A stretch of 64,000 nt of DNA from Rhodococcus ruber NBRC 15591 (GCF_001894945.1 NZ_BCXE01000019.1:59657-123656), one strand, 5' to 3'. Positions 42,336-52,494 are shown, numbered from the stretch's first letter. Program-made: numbers and translations. Notes: generated by a model not told the origin, from the letters alone.

Positions 42336-43352
42336 TTACGGCACCCGGCGCCCGCGGGCCCGGGCGAGCGTGCGCGACGGATTCTCGCCGAATCGGCGAC
42401 GGTAGGCGGCGGCGAAGACCCCCATGTTGACGTAGCCCCACCGGGCCGCCACCGCCGAGACGGTGCACTCGGCCGACGGGGTGGAGAGTTCGTCGCGGAT
42501 GTGCCGCAATCGCACGTCGGTGAGGTACCGGTTCGGCGTGGTGTCCAGGTGGCGGCGGAACGCCCCCGACAGGGCGCGCACGCTGACACCCACGGCGGCA
42601 GCGACCTCGGAGACCGTGGGCAGGTCCGCGGCGTGCTCGCGAATGTAGCGCTCCGCGTGCCGGACGTACGCCGGGGCGGCCGGCGGTTCGCCGGGGTCGA
42701 GCGCGACGCCCGCCGCGGCGGCCCATTCGGTGACGAGGTGACCGAGGAGCAACTCCTGCAGATGGGCGCCCGGCCGGCCCTGCGCGATCCGCACCGGATC
42801 GGCCCGGATCGCGCGGACCGCATACGCGAGCAGCGTGTTCCAGCCCGACGACTCGGTCCCGACGACGCACTTGTGCTGCCACAGGCGATCGTCGGGGACG
42901 ACGCCGAACCAGCGGTCGGCGAGGTCGGCGACGAGCCGGTGCGGCACCGTCAGGTTCAGCTGCAAGTGCTCGTCGTCGAAGTCGACGCGATGCTCGATGC
43001 GGCTGCAGTCGGCCACGAACGTGGCGCCGGAATCGACCTCCACCTCGCGCGCTCCGACGCGGTGCCGCGCGTGCCCGCGGATCGTCGTGAGCACGAGGAT
43101 GTTGCCGGCCTCGGCGGAGAGCCGGTCGACGGTCACCGGAATGCCGTAGCGGAACCGGGTGAGCACGATGTCGCCGATCGACGCCGAGAACATGCTCGAT
43201 CGCGGGTGCAGCAGGCGTCCGCTCGGCCGCACGCGATAGGGCATGTACACCCGGTCCGACCACGTCCGGATCTCGTCCCAGTCGGTCGAGACCGTCGCGG
43301 GCGAGGAGCCGCGGCCGGAGAACGGGTCCAGCGAGTGCACGACGTCCGTCAT
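42336..43352 (-). CDS. AraC family transcriptional regulator
   Basis: A 338-residue regulator with an AraC-binding-like N-terminal domain (about 30-215) and a C-terminal double HTH: LPTVSEVAAAVGVSVRALSGAFRRHLD, then the second helix set with CTVSAVAARWGYVNMGVFAAAYRRRFGENP. ATG 43352 is 7 nt after TAGGCT, so it is likely leaderless. Divergent from the acyl-CoA ligase, the obvious candidate target. Confidence 0.88.
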   Translation of the reverse strand: MTDVVHSLDPFSGRGSSPATVSTDWDEIRTWSDRVYMPYRVRPSGRLLHPRSSMFSASIGDIVLTRFRYGIPVTVDRLSAEAGNILVLTTIRGHARHRVGAREVEVDSGATFVADCSRIEHRVDFDDEHLQLNLTVPHRLVADLADRWFGVVPDDRLWQHKCVVGTESSGWNTLLAYAVRAIRADPVRIAQGRPGAHLQELLLGHLVTEWAAAAGVALDPGEPPAAPAYVRHAERYIREHAADLPTVSEVAAAVGVSVRALSGAFRRHLDTTPNRYLTDVRLRHIRDELSTPSAECTVSAVAARWGYVNMGVFAAAYRRRFGENPSRTLARARGRRVP

Positions 43353-43488
43353 CCGGTCGAGCCTAGGGTGCCGGACCGGCCGCCGACACTGCCCGATCGG
43401 CCGGGCTCCGGGGCGCGTGACCGGGCCCGCGACGGTCCCCGACCCGGTAGTGTCCGGCATGCCTGTGACTGCCTTCACAGCCGTCGGA

Positions 43489-43523
43489 TACCGTACTCCC
43501 GGCACGTCTGGCACGGCGTGCCA
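43489..43523 (+). promoter_or_regulatory. Promoter and operator candidate of the acyl-CoA ligase gene
   Basis: TACCGT (43489-43494) is a likely -10; TGGCAC-GGC-GTGCCA (43509-43523) is a perfect dyad just downstream of the predicted start, suitable for a repressor. Confidence 0.5.
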
Positions 43524-43549
43524 CAGATTCCTGCCCCCGAGGAGAACCA

Positions 43550-45136
43550 ATGAGCTTTCGCAGTCCCTTTCCCGACGTCGACATCCCGGCACTGAGTGTC
43601 TACGACTTCCTGTTCGGTTCGATCGCGGAGTCGGACCTCGATCGTCCGGCGTTGACCGAGGGCGCGACCGGGGCCGTCACCGACTACCGGACCCTGATCG
43701 GGCAGATCGACGCGATCGCCGGTGCGCTCGCGGCGCGCGGTGTGGGAGTCGGCGACGTCGTCGGCCTGCTCTCGCCGAACGTGCCCGCCTTCGCGACCGT
43801 GTTCCACGGCATCCTGCGGGCGGGGGCCACCGCGACCACCGTCAACGCGCTCTACACCGCAGAGGACATCGCCAAGCAGCTCGAGGATTCCAAGGCGACG
43901 TTCTTCTTCACGGTCTCGCCGCTGCTGCCGCACGCGAAGGAGGCCGCGGCCGCGGTCGGTATCCCCGACGATCGTCTGGTCGTGCTCGACGGCGCCGAGG
44001 GGCATCCCTCCCTGCGCGACCTGCTCGCCGAGAACGCCCCCGCCCCCGAGGTGTCGTTCGATCCGGCCACCCATCTGGCGGTGCTGCCGTACTCGTCCGG
44101 CACCACCGGTCGCCCGAAGGGCGTGATGCTCACGCACACGAACCTGGTGGCCAACGTGTGCCAGATCAAGTCCCCGATCAGGATCGACCCCGACGACCGG
44201 ATCCTCGCCGTCCTGCCGTTCTTCCACATCTACGGCATGACCGTTCTTCTCAACGCCGCCCTGTTCAACCGCGCGTCGCTGGTGACGATGCCGAAGTTCG
44301 ACCTGCCGGAGTTCCTGCGGATCGTCTCCGAACAGAAGTGCACCTACGTGTTCATCGCACCGCCCGTCGCGGTCGCCCTGGCCAAGCATCCGCTCGTGGA
44401 CCAGTACGACCTCTCGAGCGTGCACACCGTGTTCTCCGGCGCGGCGCCGCTGGACAGGGCGCTCGGGAACGCGGTCGCCGCGCGACTGGGATGGAAGGTC
44501 CGTCAGGGGTACGGCATGTCCGAGATGAGCCCGGTCAGCCACGCCATCCCGTTCGACGGCGACGACGTGCCGCTCGACTCGGTGGGACCGACGATCGCCA
44601 ACATGGAGTGCAAGCTCGTCGACCCGACCACCGGCGAAGAGGTCGAGTACCCCACCGGTGAGGGTGTCTCCGAGCCGGGTGAGCTGTGGTGCAAGGGCCC
44701 CAACGTCATGGTCGGCTACCTCGGCAACCCGCAGGCCACCGCGGAGACCCTCGACGCCGACGGGTTCCTGCACACCGGCGACATCGCCACGGTCGATGCG
44801 GCCGGCAACGTCACCATCGTCGACCGGCTCAAGGAGCTGATCAAGTACAAGGGCTACCAGGTGCCGCCCGCCGAACTCGAGGCGCTGCTGCTGACCCACC
44901 CGAAGATCGCCGACGTCGCGGTGATCGGTGTGCTCGACGACGAAGGCGAGGAGGTGCCCAAGGCGTTCGTCGTGCGTCAGCCGGACGCCGACCTCACCGA
45001 GGCCGAGGTCGTCGAGTTCGTCGCCGAGCGGGTCTCGCCGCACAAGAAGGTGCGGCAGGTGCAGTTCATCGACATCGTCCCGAAGTCCGCCGCCGGCAAG
45101 ATCCTCCGGAAGGATCTGCGCACCCCGGCGACGTAG
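43550..45136 (+). CDS. AMP-dependent acyl-CoA ligase (4-coumarate:CoA ligase-like)
   Basis: A 528-residue ANL-superfamily ligase, activating a carboxylate with ATP and CoA. Core motifs: P-loop YSSGTTGRPKGV (about 182-193), QGYGMSEMSP (A5), HTGDIATVD (A7), IVDRLKELIKYKGYQVPPAELE (A8) and the C-terminal Lys in PKSAAGKILRK (A10). The overall pattern resembles 4-coumarate:CoA ligases, so an aryl or medium-chain acid is likely. GAGGAG lies about 6 nt before ATG 43550. It is flanked by an AraC regulator and an aromatic-type flavin hydroxylase gene, suggesting an aromatic acid pathway (inference). Confidence 0.9.
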   Translation: MSFRSPFPDVDIPALSVYDFLFGSIAESDLDRPALTEGATGAVTDYRTLIGQIDAIAGALAARGVGVGDVVGLLSPNVPAFATVFHGILRAGATATTVNALYTAEDIAKQLEDSKATFFFTVSPLLPHAKEAAAAVGIPDDRLVVLDGAEGHPSLRDLLAENAPAPEVSFDPATHLAVLPYSSGTTGRPKGVMLTHTNLVANVCQIKSPIRIDPDDRILAVLPFFHIYGMTVLLNAALFNRASLVTMPKFDLPEFLRIVSEQKCTYVFIAPPVAVALAKHPLVDQYDLSSVHTVFSGAAPLDRALGNAVAARLGWKVRQGYGMSEMSPVSHAIPFDGDDVPLDSVGPTIANMECKLVDPTTGEEVEYPTGEGVSEPGELWCKGPNVMVGYLGNPQATAETLDADGFLHTGDIATVDAAGNVTIVDRLKELIKYKGYQVPPAELEALLLTHPKIADVAVIGVLDDEGEEVPKAFVVRQPDADLTEAEVVEFVAERVSPHKKVRQVQFIDIVPKSAAGKILRKDLRTPAT

Positions 45137-45140
45137 CCGG

Positions 45141-46781
45141 TCATTGCCCGGGCCGCAGGATCCGGCCGAGATGCGCCGCGAGCGCCTCGATCGTCGGATC
45201 TTGCGCCCGGAACCCGACGTAGCCGTCCGGCCGCACCACCACAGCCGCGGCGGCACCGTCGAAACCGTACGCCCGCGCGGCGCGGCCCGCGTCGTCGCGC
45301 AGTACCCGGCCGTCGGCCGGGCTCCCGGTGCTTCCCGCCACGAGCACGTATGCCCGCAGCGCGTCACCGAAGCGGTCCGTCGCCCGCTCGGCGAGCTCTC
45401 GCTGCGCCTGCAGCGCCTGCGCCGTGGGCGCCCACAGCAGCACGGTGTGACCGGGGTGGCGCAGCAGCTCGTGCAGCCGCAGCGGCGAGGCGACGGCGTC
45501 CTGCCGCAACTCCGTCGCATCGGGGGCGCGATCGCCGGGAGCCGGACCGCCGCCGTGCGGCACGTCGCTACCGCCGCCGTGCGGCACGTCTTCACCGACG
45601 AGCGGGCTGTCCCGGTAGCCGAGCAGCAGCTGGGCCTCGCGCGCGATCGCGGTCGCGGCGTCCGTCTCGCCGGCCCCGAGGCCCTGCCGGGCGTGCCGCA
45701 CGGTGCGGCCCACCACCTCCTCCCCGACGGGCCGGCGCTCGGCGTCGTAGCTGTCGAGCAGGCCGTCGGCAGCGCGTCCCTGCACCGCCAGCGCGAGCTT
45801 CCAGCCGAGGTTGTAGGCGTCCTGGATGCCGGTGTTCATGCCCTGTGCCCCGGTCGGGGGATGGATGTGCGCGGCGTCTCCGGCCAGGAACACCCGGCCC
45901 CCGCCGTAGCTCCCGGCGAGGCGGTGGCTGATCCGGAACACCGACGACCAGCGCAGGGCACCGGCCCGGGTCGGTTCGGGCGCCAGCCGGTCGAGCACGG
46001 CCTGGATGTGGCCGAGCGTGGGCCGGCGCCCGCCCTCCAGTCCGTGCGCCACGGCTCCGGCGCCGGACGCGGAGGTCGCCAGGTCCGGCGCGACGAAGGT
46101 CGACAGGCGGTAGCGGCCGGTGCCGGGCAGCGGGATGCACACCATCATGTCCGTGGTCGTGCCGTCGCTCGTCGTCGAGGCGCGGATGCCGTAGCCGCCC
46201 GGCATCGACCAGTCCAGTTCGACGTCGGCGAGCATGTACTCCTCGGGGAACGCGTCGCCGTCGAAGGACACCCCGAGTCCTTTCCGTACGGCGCTGTGCG
46301 CACCGTCGCAGCCGACCAGGTAGCGGGCCGCCAGCCGCGTCGTGTCGTCGCCGTCGCGCAGGTCGGCGACCACGCCGTCCGCGGTCTGCTCGAACCCGGT
46401 GAGCTCGATGCCGCGGCGCACGACGGTGCCGTGCTCGGCCAGGGCCTGCGTCAGCACCCGTTCCGTGGCGTACTGGGGCATGCAGACGAACCGGTACGGC
46501 ACGTCCTCGGGCAGTTCGAGTTCGAGGCGCATCACCTGCCGGCCGTCGACGTAGACGATCTGCCCGTGCATCGGCGCGGACACGTCGAGCGAAGGGCGGA
46601 CCACGCCCATCGCGTCCCAGACCTCGAGGGTGCGCGGCTGGATGCCGACCGCCTTGGCGTACTGCGGCGGTTCCGGCAGCCGGTCGACGATCACGACGTC
46701 GACGCCGCGCCGGCGCAGTTCCAGCGCGGCGGTCAGTCCGACCGGGCCGGCGCCGACCACGAGTACCGAGGTCTCGCTCAT
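45141..46781 (-). CDS. FAD-dependent aromatic-ring monooxygenase
   Basis: A 546-residue group A flavin monooxygenase: GxGxxG in VVGAGPVGLTAALEL (about 7-21), the DG motif YLVGCDGAHSAVRK, the second FAD motif RVFLAGDAAHIHPPTGAQGMN, then a C-terminal thioredoxin-like domain as in MhpA/PheA-type hydroxylases. A 21-bp sequence is duplicated in tandem (45546-45566 and 45570-45590), encoding DVPHGGG twice. ATG 46781 has AAGGG 7 nt upstream. Convergent with the ligase gene, 4 bp apart. It probably hydroxylates a phenolic compound. Confidence 0.87.
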   Translation of the reverse strand: MSETSVLVVGAGPVGLTAALELRRRGVDVVIVDRLPEPPQYAKAVGIQPRTLEVWDAMGVVRPSLDVSAPMHGQIVYVDGRQVMRLELELPEDVPYRFVCMPQYATERVLTQALAEHGTVVRRGIELTGFEQTADGVVADLRDGDDTTRLAARYLVGCDGAHSAVRKGLGVSFDGDAFPEEYMLADVELDWSMPGGYGIRASTTSDGTTTDMMVCIPLPGTGRYRLSTFVAPDLATSASGAGAVAHGLEGGRRPTLGHIQAVLDRLAPEPTRAGALRWSSVFRISHRLAGSYGGGRVFLAGDAAHIHPPTGAQGMNTGIQDAYNLGWKLALAVQGRAADGLLDSYDAERRPVGEEVVGRTVRHARQGLGAGETDAATAIAREAQLLLGYRDSPLVGEDVPHGGGSDVPHGGGPAPGDRAPDATELRQDAVASPLRLHELLRHPGHTVLLWAPTAQALQAQRELAERATDRFGDALRAYVLVAGSTGSPADGRVLRDDAGRAARAYGFDGAAAAVVVRPDGYVGFRAQDPTIEALAAHLGRILRPGQ

Positions 46782-46898
46782 GGGCATGCCCTTTCGTCGC
46801 GTTCGAGGGCAGTATGTCGGAATTCGGCGGCCGCGCGGGCCTGTTCGCCGCATCCGGATCCTCGACGTGAGCGGTGCCCGGCGCCGGAACGCGCGCCG

Positions 46899-48665
46899 TC
46901 ACACGTCGAGCAGGTGCGGCAGGCCCGCGCGGTAGCGGTCGGCGTCGATGCGGCGCATCGGTTCGAGTTCGGGTGGCTCGTGCAGTCGGTACAGCGCCGG
47001 CGGTGCGGCCGGCGAGTCGGCGGCTTCGAGCAGCGCGGTGACGGCCGCACGCGCGGATTCGCCGGCCGACTCCATGGTCGCGAGATCGATGTCGGTGCGG
47101 ACGTAGTCCCCGGCCAGGAAGAGGTTCGGGATCGCGGTGCGGGCGTCGGGCCGGTCGGACAGGGAGCCGACGGTGTTGACGAGCAGGGGTGTGGCGTTGG
47201 TGTTGCGGCCCTGCGCGGGATCCCACCGGATGCCGGGGTCGAGGAACCACGAGACGATGTCGTCCTCGTCGAGGACGCCGGTGCCGGTGTCGTCGAGGCA
47301 TGCCGACATCTGGGCCCACGTCTCCTGGGCGATCTCCTCGGCCGTGCACTCCTTGGCGGTCTTGCCGTGGAGGACGCCCGGGGTGTCCCAGTCGGAGATG
47401 TCCACGGACAGGCAGTCGTGGGCGCTGCCGTCGCCGTAGCGGCCGGCGAAGTCGCCGCGCCAGAACTGGCCCTGGCTGATGGAGGTCAGTGCCCACGGCG
47501 AGCCGAGGTATGCGACGTGGCCGGCGGCGATCGGGGTGGGCCGGCGCAGGAAGTACTGGATGCCCACCATCCAGTCCGTCTGCAGGTTCCGCATGCCTTC
47601 GAGGCGAGGATCTGCGGCGAGGATCCGCGGTGACCACAGGGGCGCGGCCCGTTCGACGGGCATCGCCGCGACGTACCAGTCGGCTTCGGCGACGGACCGG
47701 GTGCCGTCGCCGTCCACCAGCCGCACTCCGGTGATCGAACCGGACGCGATGTCGAGTGCTTCTGCCGCCCAACCCATTTCGAATACGACGCCCAGGTCGC
47801 GCAGGTGCGCGGCCCACGGGCCGATCCACGCCTCGTCGGTGGGAGCGGCCAGGACCCGGTCCAGATGGCCGTATGCGGGGACGGTGCCCATCGCGTTCCA
47901 CACGAACGCCTGGCCCATGATGCCGATGGTGCGGGTGGAGGCGACGGTGGGCCGGGCGGCCACCAGTTGACGGGTCAGGGCCGAGACGAGGATGTCGCGG
48001 TAGGCCGACGACTTGCCGTCGGCCTCGAGCGTCTGCGACCACGTCCGGTGTTCCCACTGGCCGTCGCGTCGTTCGAGACTGCTGGTCAGGAACATCACCA
48101 GCTTGCGGGTGAAGACGGCCAGTTCGTGCGGGGGGATGGCGTTGCCGAGGGAGAAGGCCGCGGCCAGGGATTCCTGCAGCGAGGCGGGATCGAGGACGCC
48201 GTGGGGGAGCGGGGCGATCGACGCCGGGGCGATGAGGTCGGGCCCGCCGGGGATCGCCATCCGGAAGGCGGCGCCGGCGACGAGATTGTCGAACACGCCG
48301 TTCGGATTGCCCGGGAAGGGGATCCGTCGCATCGTGTCGGGGATGTGCTGGTAGAAGCCCGGGAAGAAGCGGAATCCGTGCTCGCCGGGCAGGTCGGCGC
48401 GGCCGCCGGCCGCGGTGCCCGGCGACGGGATGCTGCGGGCCTTGCCGCCCAGGGCGGTCGGTTCGAAGACGGTGACGTCGAAGCCGCGTTCGATCAGTTC
48501 GTGGGCGGCCGTCAGGCCCGCCACCCCGCCGCCGAGCACGGCGACGCGGCGGCCCGTCGAGCGCAGCGCCGGGGAGCGCGGGGCGGCGTGGGCGGGGGCG
48601 GGCGCGACCGCGAGGGCGCCCAGGGCGGTGAGGAAGGTGCGGCGGGAAAGTCGGGTGTCGAACAC
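46899..48665 (-). CDS. Tat-exported FAD-dependent amine-oxidase-type oxidoreductase
   Basis: A 588-residue flavoprotein. A twin-arginine signal (RLSRRTFLTALGALAVAPAPAHA, residues 5-27, split as RLSRRTF then a hydrophobic core) precedes the Rossmann motif VAVLGGGVAGLTAAHEL. GEHGFRFFPGFYQHIPDTM and NLFLAGDYVRTDIDLATMESA resemble phytoene desaturase / hydroxysqualene dehydroxylase relatives. Export of a FAD enzyme by Tat fits cofactor loading in the cytoplasm. GTG 48665 is chosen to begin just before the Tat motif. An ACAAC-C-GTTGT palindrome lies at 48697-48707. Substrate unknown. Confidence 0.8.
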   Translation of the reverse strand: MFDTRLSRRTFLTALGALAVAPAPAHAAPRSPALRSTGRRVAVLGGGVAGLTAAHELIERGFDVTVFEPTALGGKARSIPSPGTAAGGRADLPGEHGFRFFPGFYQHIPDTMRRIPFPGNPNGVFDNLVAGAAFRMAIPGGPDLIAPASIAPLPHGVLDPASLQESLAAAFSLGNAIPPHELAVFTRKLVMFLTSSLERRDGQWEHRTWSQTLEADGKSSAYRDILVSALTRQLVAARPTVASTRTIGIMGQAFVWNAMGTVPAYGHLDRVLAAPTDEAWIGPWAAHLRDLGVVFEMGWAAEALDIASGSITGVRLVDGDGTRSVAEADWYVAAMPVERAAPLWSPRILAADPRLEGMRNLQTDWMVGIQYFLRRPTPIAAGHVAYLGSPWALTSISQGQFWRGDFAGRYGDGSAHDCLSVDISDWDTPGVLHGKTAKECTAEEIAQETWAQMSACLDDTGTGVLDEDDIVSWFLDPGIRWDPAQGRNTNATPLLVNTVGSLSDRPDARTAIPNLFLAGDYVRTDIDLATMESAGESARAAVTALLEAADSPAAPPALYRLHEPPELEPMRRIDADRYRAGLPHLLDV

Positions 48666-48796
48666 GAGAAGCCCCCATCCGGACGTCGTCCTGAAAACAA
48701 CCGTTGTCACATATATCCGATGTGTGCGTCTCGCGCGGGGAATTCACTGAACGGTGCCGACGTAGCGTTGCCACGCGGGCGTGCCAGGATTGGCCC

Positions 48797-49543
48797 ATGA
48801 CCAACGGAACACTTGTGTTGCTCCGCCACGGCGAGAGCGAATGGAACGCGATGAACCTCTTCACGGGATGGGTGGACGTCCACCTGACCGACAAGGGGAT
48901 CGCCGAGGGCAAGCGGGCCGGCGAACTGCTCGCCGAGCACGATCTCCTGCCGGACGTGCTCTACACGTCGCTGCTGCGCCGCGCCATCAGCACCGCCAAC
49001 TACGCGCTCGACGCCGCGGATCGGCACTGGATTCCGGTCGTGCGCGACTGGCGCCTGAACGAGCGGCACTACGGTGCGCTGCAGGGCAAGAACAAGGCGG
49101 AGATCAAGGCGGAGTTCGGCGACGAGCAGTTCATGCTGTGGCGCCGCAGCTACGACACCCCGCCCCCGCCGATCGAGCCCGGCAGCAAGTACAGCCAGGA
49201 CAGCGACGTCCGGTACGCGGACGTCGACGAGGTGCCGCTCACCGAGTGCCTGAAGGACGTCGTCGATCGCCTCATCCCGTACTGGGAGGAGACCATCTCC
49301 CAGGACGTGCGGGCCGGCCGGACCGTCCTGATCACGGCCCACGGCAACTCGCTGCGTGCTCTGGTCAAGCACCTCGACGGGATCTCCGACGAGGAGATCG
49401 CCGGGCTGAACATCCCCACCGGCATCCCGCTGCGTTACGACCTCGACGAGAACCTGCGCCCGCTGAACCCGGGTGGCACGTACCTCGATCCCGAGGCGGC
49501 CGCGGCGGGTGCCGCCGCCGTCGCGGGTCAGGGCGGCCGGTAG
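48797..49543 (+). CDS. gpmA: 2,3-bisphosphoglycerate-dependent phosphoglycerate mutase
   Basis: A 248-residue dPGM of glycolysis and gluconeogenesis: [10 protein letters not shown] with phospho-His11, the RRAISTA and [15 protein letters not shown] segments, and a second catalytic His in [20 protein letters not shown] 48797 is 6 nt after CAGGAT. It lies directly before senX3, as gpm1 does in mycobacteria. Confidence 0.95.
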   Translation: MTNGTLVLLRHGESEWNAMNLFTGWVDVHLTDKGIAEGKRAGELLAEHDLLPDVLYTSLLRRAISTANYALDAADRHWIPVVRDWRLNERHYGALQGKNKAEIKAEFGDEQFMLWRRSYDTPPPPIEPGSKYSQDSDVRYADVDEVPLTECLKDVVDRLIPYWEETISQDVRAGRTVLITAHGNSLRALVKHLDGISDEEIAGLNIPTGIPLRYDLDENLRPLNPGGTYLDPEAAAAGAAAVAGQGGR

Positions 49544-49582
49544 TTCCCAGGGGCCGCGGGCGACTGTCCGCGGCCCCGGGAA
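49544..49582 (+). terminator. Terminator after gpmA
   Basis: GGGGCCGCGG and CCGCGGCCCC (49550-49559 with 49568-49577) form a 10-bp stem, extended after one bulge by TTCCC/GGGAA. It starts right after the gpmA stop and separates it from senX3. Confidence 0.82.
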
Positions 49583-49651
49583 ACGGGCGGTGAACACGCG
49601 GCAAATGCTGCGAACATGCGGTGTGACGTGCGGCGGAATGCCCCGACCCGC

Positions 49652-49681
49652 TGTCACCGCCGCGCCGCGCGTACGTACGAT
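49652..49681 (+). promoter_or_regulatory. senX3 promoter
   Basis: TGTCAC (49652-49657), an 18-bp spacer and TACGAT (49676-49681), 7 nt before GTG 49689. In mycobacteria RegX3 binds this promoter; no pho-box repeat was clear to the eye. Confidence 0.5.
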
Positions 49682-49688
49682 TCGAGAC

Positions 49689-50876
49689 GTGACTGTTGCG
49701 CAGGCCGTGCTGCTCGCCGGGGCCGCCGTCCTCGGTGCCGTGTCCGCGATCGTGCTGATGCGGCTCCTCCGGCGCCGGGCCGCCGACCGCACCGACGCCG
49801 ACCTCACCATGGCGCAGGTCCTCGATCGCGTGGTCTTCGGCGCGGACACCGGCATCGCCGTCGTCGACCGGTTCCACGACGTCGTCCTGTTCAATCCGCG
49901 TGCGGAGGAACTCGGCCTGGTCCGCAACCGGCTCGTCGAGGACTCGGCCTGGGCCGCCGCCACCCGTGTCCTCGAGACGGGTGAACCCGCCGAGCTCGAC
50001 CTCACCGCGAAGACGCCCCGCGGTCGCGAGCGCGTGGCGGTGCGCTGCGTCGCGCGGCGTCTGCTCGACGACGACGCGCGCTTCGTCGCGCTCTACGCCT
50101 ACGACGACTCCGAGCAGGTCCGGATGGAGGCCACCCGCCGGGACTTCGTCGCCAACGTCAGTCACGAACTCAAGACCCCCGTGGGCGCGATGGCCCTGCT
50201 CGCCGAAGCCCTGCTCGAATCCGCCGACGACCCGGAATCCGTGCGGCACTTCGGAACCCGGCTACAGAGCGAGGCCAACCGGCTCGGCAACATGGTGACC
50301 GAACTGATCGCGCTCTCGCGCCTGCAGGGGGCCGAGAAGCTGCCGAACCTCGAGGTGGTCGAGGTCGACGACGTCGTCGAGGAGGCGCTGCGCCGCACCC
50401 GCCTGACCGCCGAGAACGCGCAGATCACCGTCACCACCGACGCCGCCGGCGGGTACGAGGTCCTCGGCGACCAGACCCTGCTCGTCACCGCGCTGGCCAA
50501 TCTGATCGAGAATGCGATCGCCTACTCGTCTCCGGGTTCGCCGGTGTCGGTCAGCCGGTCCCTGCGCGCGGGCAAGGTCGCGATCGCGGTGACCGACCGC
50601 GGCATCGGGATCGAGAAGGAGGACCAGGAGCGCGTCTTCGAACGGTTCTTCCGGGTCGACAAGGCCCGTTCCCGCGCCACCGGTGGCACCGGTCTCGGGC
50701 TGGCGATCGTCAAGCACGTCGCCGCCAACCACAACGGGGAGATCCGGTTGTGGAGCCAGCCGGGAACCGGGTCGACGTTCACGCTCCTCATCCCCGCCTG
50801 TTCGCCCGATCCCCGCGAATCCCACGGAGCCACACCTCGCCACGAGGGCGGCCCCGCGCTGACGGTGGAGCGGTGA
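49689..50876 (+). CDS. senX3: Sensor histidine kinase SenX3
   Basis: A 395-residue kinase sensing phosphate supply with the PhoU/Pst system in relatives. One membrane helix (about 4-25), a PAS domain (about 41-145), a HisKA domain with phospho-acceptor His159 in NVSHELKTP, and a HATPase domain ([43 protein letters not shown]). Unlike many SenX3 proteins with two helices, only one is evident. The last codons lie in a 14-bp tandem repeat. GTG 49689 gives the standard MTVAQ start. Confidence 0.93.
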   Translation: MTVAQAVLLAGAAVLGAVSAIVLMRLLRRRAADRTDADLTMAQVLDRVVFGADTGIAVVDRFHDVVLFNPRAEELGLVRNRLVEDSAWAAATRVLETGEPAELDLTAKTPRGRERVAVRCVARRLLDDDARFVALYAYDDSEQVRMEATRRDFVANVSHELKTPVGAMALLAEALLESADDPESVRHFGTRLQSEANRLGNMVTELIALSRLQGAEKLPNLEVVEVDDVVEEALRRTRLTAENAQITVTTDAAGGYEVLGDQTLLVTALANLIENAIAYSSPGSPVSVSRSLRAGKVAIAVTDRGIGIEKEDQERVFERFFRVDKARSRATGGTGLGLAIVKHVAANHNGEIRLWSQPGTGSTFTLLIPACSPDPRESHGATPRHEGGPALTVER

Positions 50877-50909
50877 CGGGCGAGCGGTGACGGTGGAGCG
50901 GGGCGACCA
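50859..50909 (+). repeat. 14-bp tandem repeat across the senX3 stop codon
   Basis: GAGCGGTGACGG occurs at 50868-50879 and 50882-50893 with partial copies on both sides, about 3.5 units of period 14. The senX3 stop TGA at 50874-50876 lies in the first full unit. Mycobacteria carry different repeats (MIRU) at the same junction. Confidence 0.75.
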
Positions 50910-50980
50910 TGCCGACACCTACGACGAGAATCGGAAATGAGCCGGATGCACCAGGTGACAAAGGGTACGGAGGACCAGCA

Positions 50981-51670
50981 GTGACGCGTGTGCTGATCGT
51001 GGAGGACGAGGAATCGCTGGCGGATCCGCTCGCGTTCCTCCTGCGCAAGGAGGGCTTCGAGACCACCGTCGTCGGTGACGGACCGTCGGCGCTCGCGGAA
51101 TTCGACCGCGCCGGCGCGGACATCGTCCTGCTGGACCTGATGCTGCCCGGCATGAGCGGCACCGATGTCTGCAAGCAGCTGCGCAACCGGTCCGGCGTGC
51201 CGGTGATCATGGTGACCGCGCGCGACAGCGAGATCGACAAGGTGGTCGGCCTCGAACTGGGGGCGGACGACTACGTCACCAAGCCGTACTCGGCGCGCGA
51301 ACTCATCGCCCGCATCCGTGCGGTGCTGCGCCGCGGCGGGGAGAACGACGCCGAGGCGACGCAGGACGACGGGATCCTCGAGGCCGGGCCGGTGCGGATG
51401 GACGTGGACCGGCACGTCGTGCACGTGGCCGGGAATCCCGTCACGCTGCCGCTCAAGGAGTTCGACCTGCTGGAGTACCTGCTGCGCAACTCCGGCCGGG
51501 TGCTCACGCGCGGCCAGCTGATCGACCGGGTGTGGGGTGCCGACTACGTCGGCGACACCAAGACCCTCGACGTGCACGTCAAGCGGCTGCGCTCGAAGAT
51601 CGAGGCCGACCCCGCCAAGCCGCAGCACCTGGTCACGGTCCGCGGCCTCGGCTACAAGCTCGAGGGGTAG
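50981..51670 (+). CDS. regX3: Response regulator RegX3
   Basis: A 229-residue OmpR/PhoB-type regulator. A receiver domain has acidic pocket residues near 9-10, phospho-acceptor Asp52 and Lys in YVTKPY; a winged-helix output domain has [19 protein letters not shown] and [13 protein letters not shown] recognition ([13 protein letters not shown]). GGAGGA lies 6 nt before GTG 50981. It is separated from senX3 by 104 bp containing the tandem repeat. Its last 19 nt overlap the convergent Rv0495c-like gene. Confidence 0.95.
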   Translation: MTRVLIVEDEESLADPLAFLLRKEGFETTVVGDGPSALAEFDRAGADIVLLDLMLPGMSGTDVCKQLRNRSGVPVIMVTARDSEIDKVVGLELGADDYVTKPYSARELIARIRAVLRRGGENDAEATQDDGILEAGPVRMDVDRHVVHVAGNPVTLPLKEFDLLEYLLRNSGRVLTRGQLIDRVWGADYVGDTKTLDVHVKRLRSKIEADPAKPQHLVTVRGLGYKLEG

Positions 51671-52494
51671 GGGCCCGCCCCCGGGGTGCGCTCGGCGGCG
51701 GCCGTCGTCGCGGGATGCACGGCGATCAGGCCCAGCCCCTCGCGACGACGGCACAGCCGCGCGAGTTCGTCGTAGGCGGCGTCGCCGATCAGCTCGCGCA
51801 GTTCCGGTGCGTACGACTGCCAGACCGGTGCGGCCCCCACGTGGGCGTCCGGCGAGCCGGAGCAGTACCAGTCCAGGTCGTGGCCGCCCTCGCCCCAACC
51901 GCGCCGGTCGTACTCGGTGACGACGGTGCGCAGCACCTCGGTGCCGTCGGGACGCTCGACCCAGTCCTGGGTGCGGCGGATCGGCAGTTGCCAGCACACG
52001 TCCGGCTTCACCTCGAGAGGCTCGATGCCGCGTCGCAGCGCCATCTTGTGCAGCGCGCAGCCGATGCCGCCGGCGAAGCCCGGCCGGTTGAGGAAGATGC
52101 ACGCCCCCTTGTAGCGGCGAGTGCGCAGGGCCGGCTCGTCCTCGAGGTCGTCCTCCTCGAGATAGCCCTTCTTGCCGAGTCCCTTCGGCATCAACTGCCA
52201 GTCCTCCGGCGTGAGATGTCTCACTGCGGCGTCCAGCTTGGCGCGATCGTCGTCGTCCGACAGGAACGCGCCGTGCGAGCAGCATCCGTCGTCCGGCCGG
52301 CCGGCGATGATGCCCTGGCACGCGGGCGTGCCGAACACGCAGGTCCAGCGGGAGAGCAGCCACGTCAGGTCGGCGGCGACGACGTGCTCGCTGTTGTCCG
52401 GGTCGATGAACTCCACCCATTCGCGCGGGAAATCGAGGGGCACTTCGGGGGCCGGGACCTGCTTGTGTGCGGCACCGGGCATACCTGCTGTCAC
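51652..52494 (-). CDS. Rv0495c-like cysteine-rich protein
   Basis: A 280-residue soluble protein conserved in mycobacteria beside the Ppx gene. Several Cys could bind metal or an Fe-S cluster: [23 protein letters not shown] and GIGCALHK, plus later CWQLP and WYCSGSP. This arrangement resembles the YkgJ/DUF3109 metal-binding type (inference). Start is uncertain: GTG 52494 lies 8 nt after TACCGT, ATG 52482 is the alternative. Function unknown; a redox role is plausible. Confidence 0.75.
   Translation of the reverse strand: MTAGMPGAAHKQVPAPEVPLDFPREWVEFIDPDNSEHVVAADLTWLLSRWTCVFGTPACQGIIAGRPDDGCCSHGAFLSDDDDRAKLDAAVRHLTPEDWQLMPKGLGKKGYLEEDDLEDEPALRTRRYKGACIFLNRPGFAGGIGCALHKMALRRGIEPLEVKPDVCWQLPIRRTQDWVERPDGTEVLRTVVTEYDRRGWGEGGHDLDWYCSGSPDAHVGAAPVWQSYAPELRELIGDAAYDELARLCRRREGLGLIAVHPATTAAAERTPGAGPYPSSL

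Noticed and set aside
45592..48912. 1106-codon minus-strand frame spanning two flavoenzyme genes
   Set aside because: It is in a different frame from both genes, is Arg/Pro-rich and has no domain; the true genes show complete FAD motifs.
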